Source: an uncultured Prevotellaceae bacterium (GTDB lineage Bacteria; Bacteroidota; Bacteroidia; Bacteroidales; Bacteroidaceae). From it: DNA of 48,067 bases. Made by a program: the position numbers and the translations under genes. The notes beneath the pieces were generated by a model, which saw nothing but the letters and a program-made list of their open reading frames with translations, did not search any database and had not been told where the DNA came from. Shown in pieces: positions 26,449 to 34,922 of the stretch. The first letter of the stretch is position 1; each line of letters opens with the position of its first letter. The DNA lies in assembly GCA_902801375.1 (NCBI GenBank), contig CADCIB010000037.1, positions 1-48,067 on the forward strand, read 5' to 3'.

Positions 26449-27360
26449 ATGAAACATTGGATCATGAACAGAGCTGGACTGGCAGTTTTGCTTGCACTGG
26501 TGGTCAATACGGCTTATACCCAGTTCTCGAAAGAAGAAGTGAAGCAAAGCGCCTGGGAAGAATATTTCACGGGCAAATTGATTAACGTGGCGCTCTGGCC
26601 AGACGGAATGCCCAACGACAATGGGATCGACTATGCCAATCTGCCAGAGTCGTCATGGGATATGATGCCACAACTCGTAGTGTCGCTTCCTCCTAAGGGC
26701 GATAAGCCGACGCGCGCCGTCGTCATCTGTCCCGGCGGGGGATACGTTACATTGGCGAGATACCACGAGGGAAACATGTGGGGCAAGTTTTTTCAGCTGC
26801 AGAACGTGGCAACGGTCACATTGATTTACCGCATGCCCCATCAGCATCACGAGGTGCCTCTGAGCGATGCCTATCAGGCTATGCGACTGGTGAAGGCTCA
26901 TAGCAAGGAGTGGAATATAGATGCAGACCAAATCGGCATCATGGGATCCTCGGCCGGAGGTCATCTGGCTTCCACCGTTGCCACTCATGCCCCTGACAGT
27001 CTGCGCCCGGCATTTCAGATTCTCTTTTATCCTGTCATCACGATGGATAAGCTCTATACCCACGGCTATTCCAGAAAGATGCTGATCGGAGAAAATCCCA
27101 CGCAGGAGATGGAGACACTTTATAGCAACGAAAAGCAGGTGGACGGCAAGACCCCACGTGCCTTTATCGTGCTGGTCGACGATGATGATACCGTCTAACC
27201 CCTGAATGCCGTACTCTACTATACGGCACTAAAACAGCACAAGGTGCCCGCCAGCCTCCACATCTACCCCAATGGCGGTCATGGTTTCGGCATCTCTCCC
27301 AAATGGAAATATCACGCTTCGTTGATGAACGAGCTGGCCGATTGGTTAAGAAGTTTTTAG
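26449..27360 (+). pseudogene. secreted alpha/beta-hydrolase (acetyl-esterase-like), interrupted by TAA
   Basis: The frame encodes a signal peptide and an esterase of the BD-FAE/AxeA1-like type. It has VVICPGGGYVTLARYHEG (oxyanion region), the nucleophile elbow GSSAGG with Ser168, the catalytic Asp in VLVDDDD (244-247), and the catalytic His in YPNGGHGFGIS. A TAA at 27196-27198 (codon 250) falls between Asp and His. Reading on in the same frame gives a normal family tail, PLNAVLYYTALKQHK and so on, to a TAG at 27358-27360. A single base change would restore a 303-residue protein. As it stands, the product would end at residue 249 without the His and should be inactive. Members deacetylate xylan or other glycans. 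The ATG at 26449 follows the -7 box; the ORF opens 8 codons earlier. Confidence 0.85.
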
Positions 27361-27524
27361 CTGGTGCCTTCTCACACTCAATGTATCTACTCATTTGACT
27401 AAAGAGCTTTAAATTTTGGCTCATAGCATAAATCATAGGATACAGGTAATCACCACCCTCAATGTAGCTTTCTGATAGCCGAGGGTGGCACGCAGCCACA
27501 ACCTCCGACGAGTAACACGACCGT

Positions 27525-27656
27525 GAGGGTGTGTCAAAATGCAAATGCCATTTTGAAAATCTTACAGATTGAAACTTTCCAATAAGAAAAAGCCATTTCA
27601 AAACTCATTTCGAGTCAAGAAATTTAGGTTGTGGATTTGTATTTTGACACACCCTC
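27525..27656. mobile_element. 132-bp element with terminal inverted repeats (MITE or IS remnant)
   Basis: The ends read GAGGGTGTGTCAAAAT (16 bases), identical in both inverted copies, extending to 22 matches in 24 positions. The inside is AT-rich and encodes no transposase. The end sequence resembles IS1182-group insertion sequences of Bacteroidota (from memory, unverified). No target duplication is obvious. A related, more worn copy is at 12313-12492. Confidence 0.6.
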
Positions 27657-27923
27657 CTATGAGCTTATCCAAATAGGCTGCTGGGCATAATAATATGTCT
27701 TTATGCTGAAATTCGGAATGGCACATCATGTACGGTAGCTTTATAACTACATTCTTATCTACACATTTTACAGAGCAGAACCACAATGATAGCAGAGGAG
27801 TGCCAGCCTCATGGTATATTCAGGCAAAGCTGTATCATCCTTTTCATGACAAAGAATGGGTATAACCCTACGTTTGCATTCCCATTCCGTTTATAAGATT
27901 TTGATGATTTTAGCAAAATTCAA

Positions 27924-27986
27924 TCCAAAAGGAAAATTTGTTGTCCGAATAGATAACGGCCCATCTCTAAAAAGTGAGTACCTTTG
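27924..27986 (+). promoter_or_regulatory. susC operon promoter region
   Basis: TACCTTTG (27979-27986) is a good -7 box, giving a leader of about 60 bases. No TTG lies at the -33 position, which suggests dependence on an activator. TCCAAAAGGAAAA at 27924-27936 is shared with the esterase promoter. The rest of 27361-28052 holds only the short element at 27525-27656 and no gene that I can support. Confidence 0.5.
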
Positions 27987-28052
27987 TCACCGAGATTAAG
28001 CTAAATACTATTAACTATTACACATTTATTAACTATAACAACTGAGGAACTC

Positions 28053-31000
28053 ATGATGGAAAAGAAGCAGTCAGTGAACTCGATGTTCAGGTGCGCAGTG
28101 CTCATAGGGGCATTGGCAATGGGTCCGATGCCAGCTGGGGCTGCCGGAGAGGGAAATTCCGTGCAGGCCGTTATGCAGCAGGGAGAAGATGTTACCGGTA
28201 CCGTGGTAGATGAGAAAGGCGAACCGCTGATCGGGGCCACGGTGACTATCGGTTCGGAAACCGGGAAAAACACCAACGTAACAGGAACCGTGACCGACCT
28301 GGACGGAAGGTTCACATTGAAGAATGTGCCTGAAAATGCGGTGCTCAACATTTCATATATCGGTTACCAGACGCTGAAGGTGTCCGTAGCAGGCAAGAAG
28401 AAGCTGAGCCTCACGCTGAAGCCCGAGGACGCAACGCTGAACGATGTGGTGGTGATAGGTTACGGCGTGCAGAAGAAGAGCAACGTGACGGGTGCCATAG
28501 GCAGCATCAACAGTGACGACCTGAAGAACAAGGTCAATGCCAATGCAGCAGAGAGCCTGCAGGGCAAGGTGGCGGGTGTGCAGGTGGTGAACAACTCCGG
28601 TGCACCGGGAGCTTCGCCTACCATTCGCGTGCGCGGCTACTCCTCTAATGGTGCCAGTTCGCCGCTATATGTGGTAGATGGTCTGAAGGTGTCGAGCATA
28701 GACTATCTGGAGCCAAGCAGCATCGAGAATATAGAAGTGCTGAAAGATGCTGCCTCGGCAGCCATCTACGGCGCAGAGGCAGGCAACGGCGTCGTGCTCA
28801 TCACTACCAAGAGCGGTGGCAAGGACGGCAACACCAGAATCACCTTCGATGGACAGCTGACCTTTTCGAATCTGGCCAAGAAGATGGACGTGATGAACGC
28901 CGATCAGTTCATTGAATATAACAAGGAGGCCGCACCGGGCGCTTTTGAGACCATGCTCAACCAGTATTACGACGGCAAGACCGACACCGACTGGCAGGAC
29001 GAGCTCTTTAAGACCGGCGTGATGCAGAAGTACAATGTCGGCGTATCGGGTAATAACAAGAAGGGCACCTTCTTCGTATCTATGGGCTATATGCAGAACA
29101 ATGGTATGATCGTAGGCAAGAATGACCTTTACAAGCGCTTCACGGCACAGCTGAATGCCACTTATAACATCAAGCCCTGGCTGGAGGTAGGCACAAGCAA
29201 TGCCCTGAGCTACATCAATGCCAATACCATCTCGGAAGGCAGTGCCCAGTATGGACAGATGGCCGTCATCAACAAGATGGATCCGCTGACACCCGTATAT
29301 TACGATGCCATACCGGGCTACGTACAGCAAGCGATAGACAAGGGATTACACCCCTACAGAAACAATGATACAGGGCGTTATTACGGCGTAAGCTGGCAGG
29401 AATATCCTCAGCATAACCCAATAGAGGCATTGGACAAGAATCGTCCGGGCAACAAAGCCTTTGGCATCAACGGCATGACCTTTGCCAATTTCAAGCCTTT
29501 CAGGGGATTCGTGTTCACAACCCGCCTGGGTTACCGGTTCATGAATCTGGTGAGCAACCGCTATCAGGAAGCGGGTTGGGATTCGTTTGGCAATTTTGGT
29601 AAACCCGAAGATGAGCGCCCCTACCTGGAGAACTATCAGCATACGCAGCGTTACTACCAATGGGAGAACTTTGCCAACTATAACCTTGAGACCAAATGCG
29701 GTGACTGGAGCGTCATGGCCGGTATGTCGTACAGCAACAATGAGGTGGACCGTACCTACGTGAACACCAACAGCCTGACCAGCGAGGCTCCCAACTATCA
29801 CTATCTGGACTACTCTACGTCAGCTGCCGACGACAATGTGAACGGCTACCGTGACATCAAGCGCCAGATAGCCTATTACGGACGTCTGTCGTGGAGCTTC
29901 ATGAACCGCTACAACGTTCAGGTGAATTTCCGCGCCGACTCTTACGACGCTGCCTATCTGGACCTCGATCACAACTGGGGATACTTCCCCTCAGTGAGTG
30001 CCGGCTGGGTGTTTACCGAGGAAGACTTTATGAAGAATGCCGTTGGCGGCAAGAGCCCGCTGACCTTCGGTAAGCTCCGCATCAGCTGGGGTAAGAATGG
30101 TTCGATATCCAACTTGGCCTCTAACGGCGGATATATGTATCGTGCCACGTTGGGATCGGGTGCCACCGTGACCTCCTTCCCCATCTCGCCTGCCAACAAC
30201 AGCTACTACATGAACGGCCAGCTCTATAATGGCATCTATCCCGGCAGCCGCCTGGCTAACCCCATGCTTCGCTGGGAAGAGTCAAAGCAGTTTGACGTGG
30301 GTCTCGACCTCCGCTTCTTCAACGGTCGCCTGAACTTCACCATGGATTATTATAACAAGAACACAGAAGGCCTGCTCGTAGAGTCGGTAGCTCCGCTGAC
30401 AACCGGTGCCGACCGTGTATGGCAGAACCTGGGCAGGGTAAACAACCAGGGTTTCGAGTTTGAACTGGAGTGGAAAGACCGTATAGGTGACCTGGGTTAC
30501 AGAGTGAAGGCCAATCTTGCCACCGTGAAGAACAAAGTGGCAGAGTATCGTGGTGAGGGCAACCGCATCAACGGCGCTTCCATATTGGGCGGACAGGGTT
30601 ATGCCACCTTCTTCGAAGAAGGTTACCCATTGTGGTATATCCGCGGTTATCAGATCGATCATATAGATCAGGCTACAGGCGAGGCAGTATATAAAGACAT
30701 TAAGGAGGACGGCGAGATTACCGATGCCGACCGTACAAACCTCGGCAAGGGTATTCCCGATTTCACTTACGGATTTACGATTGCCCTTGACTACAAGAAT
30801 TTTGACTTCTCTGTTTACGGTGCCGGTGCCAGCGGTTCCAAGATACTTTACGGACTTGCAGGCCTGTCGAACCAGAAGCCTATGTTCCTCTATGAAAACC
30901 GCTGGACGGAGCAGAACCATAATGCCACGATGCCCAGTGCCCTGTATCAGAAGGATCCTAAGTTCTACAACTCTGATGCCTTCGTGTTCAGCGGCTCGTT

Positions 31001-31232
31001 CTTTAAGATCAAGCAGATACAGCTGGGCTACACGCTGCCCAAGAATGTGCTGAAGAAGATCCACATGGACTCGGTCCGTGCCTTCGTGTCGCTCGACAAC
31101 TTCTTCACATTCACCGATTATCCAGGCAATGATCCTGAGGTACGCCCGACAGACTCTAATGCAATGGCCTGTGACTTCGGTGGCTACCCCATCAGCAAGT
31201 CTTTCTCCTTCGGTATCAACGTTGGGTTCTAA
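28053..31232 (+). CDS. SusC/RagA-like TonB-dependent outer-membrane transporter
   Basis: A 1059-residue outer-membrane transporter that imports oligosaccharides with its SusD partner, driven by TonB. Order: signal peptide (about 1-31), carboxypeptidase-D-like regulatory domain (TGTVVDEKGEPLIGATV to NISYIGYQT), the SusC signature region (VVVIGYGVQKKSNVTGA), plug domain (IRVRGYSSNGASSPLYVVDG, IYGAEAGNGVVLITTKSG), and a large 22-strand barrel ending NVGF. Length is normal. It heads the plus-strand utilisation operon and is followed after 34 bases by susD. ATG codons at 28053 and 28056 are both possible. The specificity is unknown; enzymes downstream suggest a rhamnose- and glucuronate-containing glycan. 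Confidence 0.97.
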   Translation: MMEKKQSVNSMFRCAVLIGALAMGPMPAGAAGEGNSVQAVMQQGEDVTGTVVDEKGEPLIGATVTIGSETGKNTNVTGTVTDLDGRFTLKNVPENAVLNISYIGYQTLKVSVAGKKKLSLTLKPEDATLNDVVVIGYGVQKKSNVTGAIGSINSDDLKNKVNANAAESLQGKVAGVQVVNNSGAPGASPTIRVRGYSSNGASSPLYVVDGLKVSSIDYLEPSSIENIEVLKDAASAAIYGAEAGNGVVLITTKSGGKDGNTRITFDGQLTFSNLAKKMDVMNADQFIEYNKEAAPGAFETMLNQYYDGKTDTDWQDELFKTGVMQKYNVGVSGNNKKGTFFVSMGYMQNNGMIVGKNDLYKRFTAQLNATYNIKPWLEVGTSNALSYINANTISEGSAQYGQMAVINKMDPLTPVYYDAIPGYVQQAIDKGLHPYRNNDTGRYYGVSWQEYPQHNPIEALDKNRPGNKAFGINGMTFANFKPFRGFVFTTRLGYRFMNLVSNRYQEAGWDSFGNFGKPEDERPYLENYQHTQRYYQWENFANYNLETKCGDWSVMAGMSYSNNEVDRTYVNTNSLTSEAPNYHYLDYSTSAADDNVNGYRDIKRQIAYYGRLSWSFMNRYNVQVNFRADSYDAAYLDLDHNWGYFPSVSAGWVFTEEDFMKNAVGGKSPLTFGKLRISWGKNGSISNLASNGGYMYRATLGSGATVTSFPISPANNSYYMNGQLYNGIYPGSRLANPMLRWEESKQFDVGLDLRFFNGRLNFTMDYYNKNTEGLLVESVAPLTTGADRVWQNLGRVNNQGFEFELEWKDRIGDLGYRVKANLATVKNKVAEYRGEGNRINGASILGGQGYATFFEEGYPLWYIRGYQIDHIDQATGEAVYKDIKEDGEITDADRTNLGKGIPDFTYGFTIALDYKNFDFSVYGAGASGSKILYGLAGLSNQKPMFLYENRWTEQNHNATMPSALYQKDPKFYNSDAFVFSGSFFKIKQIQLGYTLPKNVLKKIHMDSVRAFVSLDNFFTFTDYPGNDPEVRPTDSNAMACDFGGYPISKSFSFGINVGF

Positions 31233-31266
31233 GAAAAAGTGAATAATTAATATCGACTACAGATTT

Positions 31267-32919
31267 ATGAAAAAGATATATCAATATGTGATTGTGGCTA
31301 TGGCAGCAATGATGATTACTGCCTGTTCAGAAGACAAACTGGATATAACACAACGCGGCGTGACAGGTACCGAGGTCTATACCAGTGGTGGCGACGATGA
31401 GGTGAATTCTCTCATGTCGGCTGTCTATAGTAAGGTGCATGGTGATGCGTTCAGCTGGTACTCCATGGGCGGCAACATCACCGACTGTGCTGCAAGTATG
31501 CGTTACGAGCTGGGCCGCATGGGTGGCGAGCTGGCCAACTACTTCAAATATGACGAGACATCAGAGAGTGTTACCTATTCGATGGTGTGGGCTTACTACT
31601 ATAAGCAGGCCTACTGGTGCACGATGATCATCGACAACGTACCCAACAACACTGTTGCCAGTGACGCCGTGAAACGCCGTGTCGTGGCAGAGGCCCGTGC
31701 CGTCCGTGCCATTGCCATGATGAACCTGGTGCAGCTCTTCGGTAATCCCCCTTTGGCCGACCATATCCTGACAGGCAGCGAGGCTAACACGCCGGCTGCA
31801 GAGAGTTGGGCCTTCGTGGAGAAAGAGCTGCAGGAAGCTGCAGAACAGCTGCCCTCCAAAGCTGGTGCTGACGGTCAGGCTGCCATTGGCGGGCGTCTCA
31901 CCAAGGAGGCTGCATACGCTTATCTGGGCAAGGCTTATCTCTGGGAAAAGAAATACAACGAGGCGGCACAGACGCTTTACAACAACGTGATCGCCACGAA
32001 CAAATATACGTTGGAAGCTGACTATAATGCGCTACGCAGCAGCTCTACCGATTTCTCGGCAGAGAACATCTGGGAGTTCGACTTCAATGATGATCCCGCC
32101 AATGCGTCGGCCCAGGAAGGACGCTTTGATGTGGCTTGTTTTGGACTCCCTACTGGGCAGATTGCCGTGCCGTCAGACTGGAGTCAGAGCAAGTCGTGGG
32201 GGTACGGCGGCGGCGTGTCGGAATCTTTCGGGCAGTTCATGGCCAAGCACGACCTGACTCCCGACGGCAAGAAGTCGAACCGTTATCGTGGTACCCTGGC
32301 AGCCTATGAGGATCTGCTCGACGAGTCTGTATATAGCTACAGTGGTGCTAAGGGCGTGACAGGACAGGTAGCCGACTGCCAGGGATACTTCAACGCCAAG
32401 TTCCAGCCTATGCAGGCCGACATCGTGGGCGGTGGTTTCATTTATTACCAGTTCTCGAAGAAGAACCTCGTCTATATGCGATATTCCGAGGTATTGCTGA
32501 ACTATGCGGAAGCAGTGGCCCAGGGTGGAACACCCGGAGCTATGAGCGGACTGGAGGCTTTGAACATCGTACGCCGTCGTGCGGGTCTGGCAGATGCTCC
32601 CGCTCTCGATATGAACAACACCGATTATGGTGTAAAGGCAGAACGTGAGGCAGAGCTGTTCTATGAGGGCTGCCGCTTCATTGACCTTGTTCGTTGGGGT
32701 GACGCGCCTACGGTACTCGCCAATAGCGGAAAGTATGAATATAAATTCCTGGGCTACAAGAATGGTAACAACACCACGATCCAGAGCCCTGCAGAATACA
32801 ATGTGCTGGTGACACCGGCTGTCGGCGTGGGCTTCAAGGCTAACAAGAACGAGCTGTTCCCTATACCTGAGAGCGACCGCAACAACAACCCGAGTCTGCA
32901 GCAGAATCCAGGATGGTGA
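31267..32919 (+). CDS. SusD/RagB-like outer-membrane glycan-binding lipoprotein
   Basis: A 550-residue surface lipoprotein that captures glycan and caps the SusC barrel. A lipobox ITAC places the lipidated Cys at residue 20. The fold shows the N-terminal SusD-like helices (EARAVRAIAMMNLVQLFGN, a typical TPR-type segment), the RagB domain (YMRYSEVLLNYAEAVAQGG, EREAELFYEGCRFIDLVRWG), and the usual ending LFPIPESDRNNNPSLQQNPGW. It is 34 bases after susC. No separate surface glycan-binding protein gene follows, unlike many such loci. A hairpin lies between it and the next gene. Confidence 0.97.
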   Translation: MKKIYQYVIVAMAAMMITACSEDKLDITQRGVTGTEVYTSGGDDEVNSLMSAVYSKVHGDAFSWYSMGGNITDCAASMRYELGRMGGELANYFKYDETSESVTYSMVWAYYYKQAYWCTMIIDNVPNNTVASDAVKRRVVAEARAVRAIAMMNLVQLFGNPPLADHILTGSEANTPAAESWAFVEKELQEAAEQLPSKAGADGQAAIGGRLTKEAAYAYLGKAYLWEKKYNEAAQTLYNNVIATNKYTLEADYNALRSSSTDFSAENIWEFDFNDDPANASAQEGRFDVACFGLPTGQIAVPSDWSQSKSWGYGGGVSESFGQFMAKHDLTPDGKKSNRYRGTLAAYEDLLDESVYSYSGAKGVTGQVADCQGYFNAKFQPMQADIVGGGFIYYQFSKKNLVYMRYSEVLLNYAEAVAQGGTPGAMSGLEALNIVRRRAGLADAPALDMNNTDYGVKAEREAELFYEGCRFIDLVRWGDAPTVLANSGKYEYKFLGYKNGNNTTIQSPAEYNVLVTPAVGVGFKANKNELFPIPESDRNNNPSLQQNPGW

Positions 32920-32969
32920 TTTCGATTATTTGAATAGCTTATGTAGTTAATCAATTTGGTTAATAGTAG

Positions 32970-33010
32970 ATTCGTAGGAGTGTTGTCAGAGAACAATACT
33001 TCCTACGAAT
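32970..33010 (+). promoter_or_regulatory. stem-loop between susD and the enzyme genes
   Basis: Arms 32970-32986 and 32992-33010 share ATTCGTAGGA and pair with a few irregularities. No T run follows. Such hairpins after susCD pairs can lower downstream transcription or protect the upstream mRNA, giving more transporter than enzyme; this role is inference. Confidence 0.5.
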
Positions 33011-33029
33011 TTACGTTAAAAAAGATGTG

Positions 33030-34916
33030 ATGAAAAAACGAATATATGCCTTTTTCTTCATGACATTGATCACTGCAGCCAGAGTGCTTGCAGCAGATAT
33101 GCCTATAGCTGAGCCACACAGCATAGCCCTGTTTCCTCAGCAGAATGAATATAGAAACGTACTCAACATCTCGGGCGTGTGGAACTTCCGTGCTGACGAG
33201 AAGGCTGTCGGTATCGATGAGCGATGGTTTGATGGGCTGAAGGATGGGAGCCCCATTGCCGTGCCGGGCAGTTGGAACGATCAGAAAGATGGCCTTCATA
33301 ACTATTTAGGCCATGTGTGGTATGAACGTGAGACGTTTGTGCCGGCTACATGGAAGACCGAGCGGGTGATGCTGCGTGTGGGCAGTGCCAACTATCAGGC
33401 TAAGGTCTGGGTAAACGGCTATCCCGTGGGTATGCACGAGGGCGGACACCTGCCCTTTGCCTTCGACATCAGCAGGCAGGTCAGGTATGGTCAGCAGAAC
33501 CGTATCACCATAGAGGTGGAGAATGAACTTCGGGCCGACCGTGTTCCGCTGGGCAACGTGAGAGCCGCCATGCGTAACTACCCGGCCACCAATTACGATT
33601 TCTTTCCTTACGGAGGTCTGCATCGTGATGTTGTACTTTATACCGTCCCACGAAAGAGCAGTCTTACGGATGTTACCATAACCACCCAGCTCGATGGTAC
33701 GGTCACGCTCAAGGTGGAGAAGACGGGTACAGCTAAAGGTGGCAGCGTAAGCCTGAGATATAAGGACGGGAAGACCGTCGGCAAATCGTTCTCCTTCGCA
33801 GGCAACACTGCCACGGTAAAGGTGCAGATCCCTGACGTTCAGCTTTGGTCGCCGGAGCACCCCAATCTGTATGAGACCACCGTGGAGCTGAAAGACGGTA
33901 GCAAGACCGTAGATGCCTATCGCTGCAACACTGGGGTACGTACCGTTTCGGTAGATCGTGGCAGACTGTTGCTCAATGGCAAGCCCATCAAGCTGCGGGG
34001 CTTCGGCAACCATGAGGGCTTCCCCATTTTCGGACGCGGCTTTGCCCAGCCGGTGGCTGTGAAAGATTTGGAGCTGATGCGCTGGACGGGAGCCAACTCC
34101 TTCCGCACCTCGCATTATCCTTATGACGAGAGCGTGTATGAGATGGCCGATCGCTTAGGGTTTCTCATCATTGACGAGATGCCATCGGTAGGACTTTTCT
34201 TCTATGATGAACAGAAGAATATCGACAGGCGCAGAGAGGTCTGCGACCAGTATCTGGAGGAGATGATTACTCGTGACAAGAATCATCCTTCCGTCATTAT
34301 CTGGAGCGTAGCCAACGAGCCCAGCTACCAAGGCATGGGCGGTGCAAACTATAATGGACAGGAGCAGAAGGGAAACGACCGTGAGAACCAGCAAGCCATT
34401 CAGTTCTTAGGCGGACTGGTGAAGCAGGCAAAGAAGATGGACCCTACACGTCTGGCTTCATTCGTCGGAGTGTCGGGAGGTCCCGCAAGCTGGCTGGGTG
34501 TATGCGACATCATCTGCATCAACCGCTACTATGGCTGGTACACCAATCCGGGAGATATGAAGGGTGCCATCAAGATTCTCGATGGAGAACTGGAGCGCCT
34601 TTGGGGACTCTATCACAAGCCCGTCATCATGACGGAGTTCGGGGCCGATGCCATCGCCGGAGAGCACTCCGAGTATGCTGCGATGTTCTCGGAGGAGTTC
34701 CAGTGCAATTTCATTACCGACTATCTGGATCTTGCCAATACGAAGGACTACATAGCCGGCATGCATATCTGGAATTTCGCAGACTTCACGACGGGTCAGG
34801 CCATGTTCCGTGTGGCAGCCAAAAACCTAAAAGGGGTGTTTACTCAGGACCGTAAACCGAAGATGGCAGCCCACATGCTGCATGAGCGATGGACAAAAGA
34901 CACTACTAAATTTTAA
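33030..34916 (+). CDS. GH2 beta-glucuronidase
   Basis: A 628-residue secreted retaining enzyme (signal peptide MKKRIYAFFFMTLITAARVLA) removing terminal beta-glucuronic acid. It has the sugar-binding jelly roll (ISGVWNFRADE), an Ig-like domain (about 190-300) and the GH2 barrel. The acid/base is Glu430 in SVANEPSYQG and the nucleophile Glu536 in MTEFGADAIAG. Near the end, KNLKGVFTQDRKPK contains the N-x-K motif (Asn599, Lys601) that binds the uronate carboxylate in true beta-glucuronidases, distinguishing it from beta-galactosidases. The start at 33030 is preferred over the GTG three bases earlier. It is 6 bases before the next gene in the susC operon. Confidence 0.92.
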   Translation: MKKRIYAFFFMTLITAARVLAADMPIAEPHSIALFPQQNEYRNVLNISGVWNFRADEKAVGIDERWFDGLKDGSPIAVPGSWNDQKDGLHNYLGHVWYERETFVPATWKTERVMLRVGSANYQAKVWVNGYPVGMHEGGHLPFAFDISRQVRYGQQNRITIEVENELRADRVPLGNVRAAMRNYPATNYDFFPYGGLHRDVVLYTVPRKSSLTDVTITTQLDGTVTLKVEKTGTAKGGSVSLRYKDGKTVGKSFSFAGNTATVKVQIPDVQLWSPEHPNLYETTVELKDGSKTVDAYRCNTGVRTVSVDRGRLLLNGKPIKLRGFGNHEGFPIFGRGFAQPVAVKDLELMRWTGANSFRTSHYPYDESVYEMADRLGFLIIDEMPSVGLFFYDEQKNIDRRREVCDQYLEEMITRDKNHPSVIIWSVANEPSYQGMGGANYNGQEQKGNDRENQQAIQFLGGLVKQAKKMDPTRLASFVGVSGGPASWLGVCDIICINRYYGWYTNPGDMKGAIKILDGELERLWGLYHKPVIMTEFGADAIAGEHSEYAAMFSEEFQCNFITDYLDLANTKDYIAGMHIWNFADFTTGQAMFRVAAKNLKGVFTQDRKPKMAAHMLHERWTKDTTKF

Positions 34917-34922
34917 GGAATT

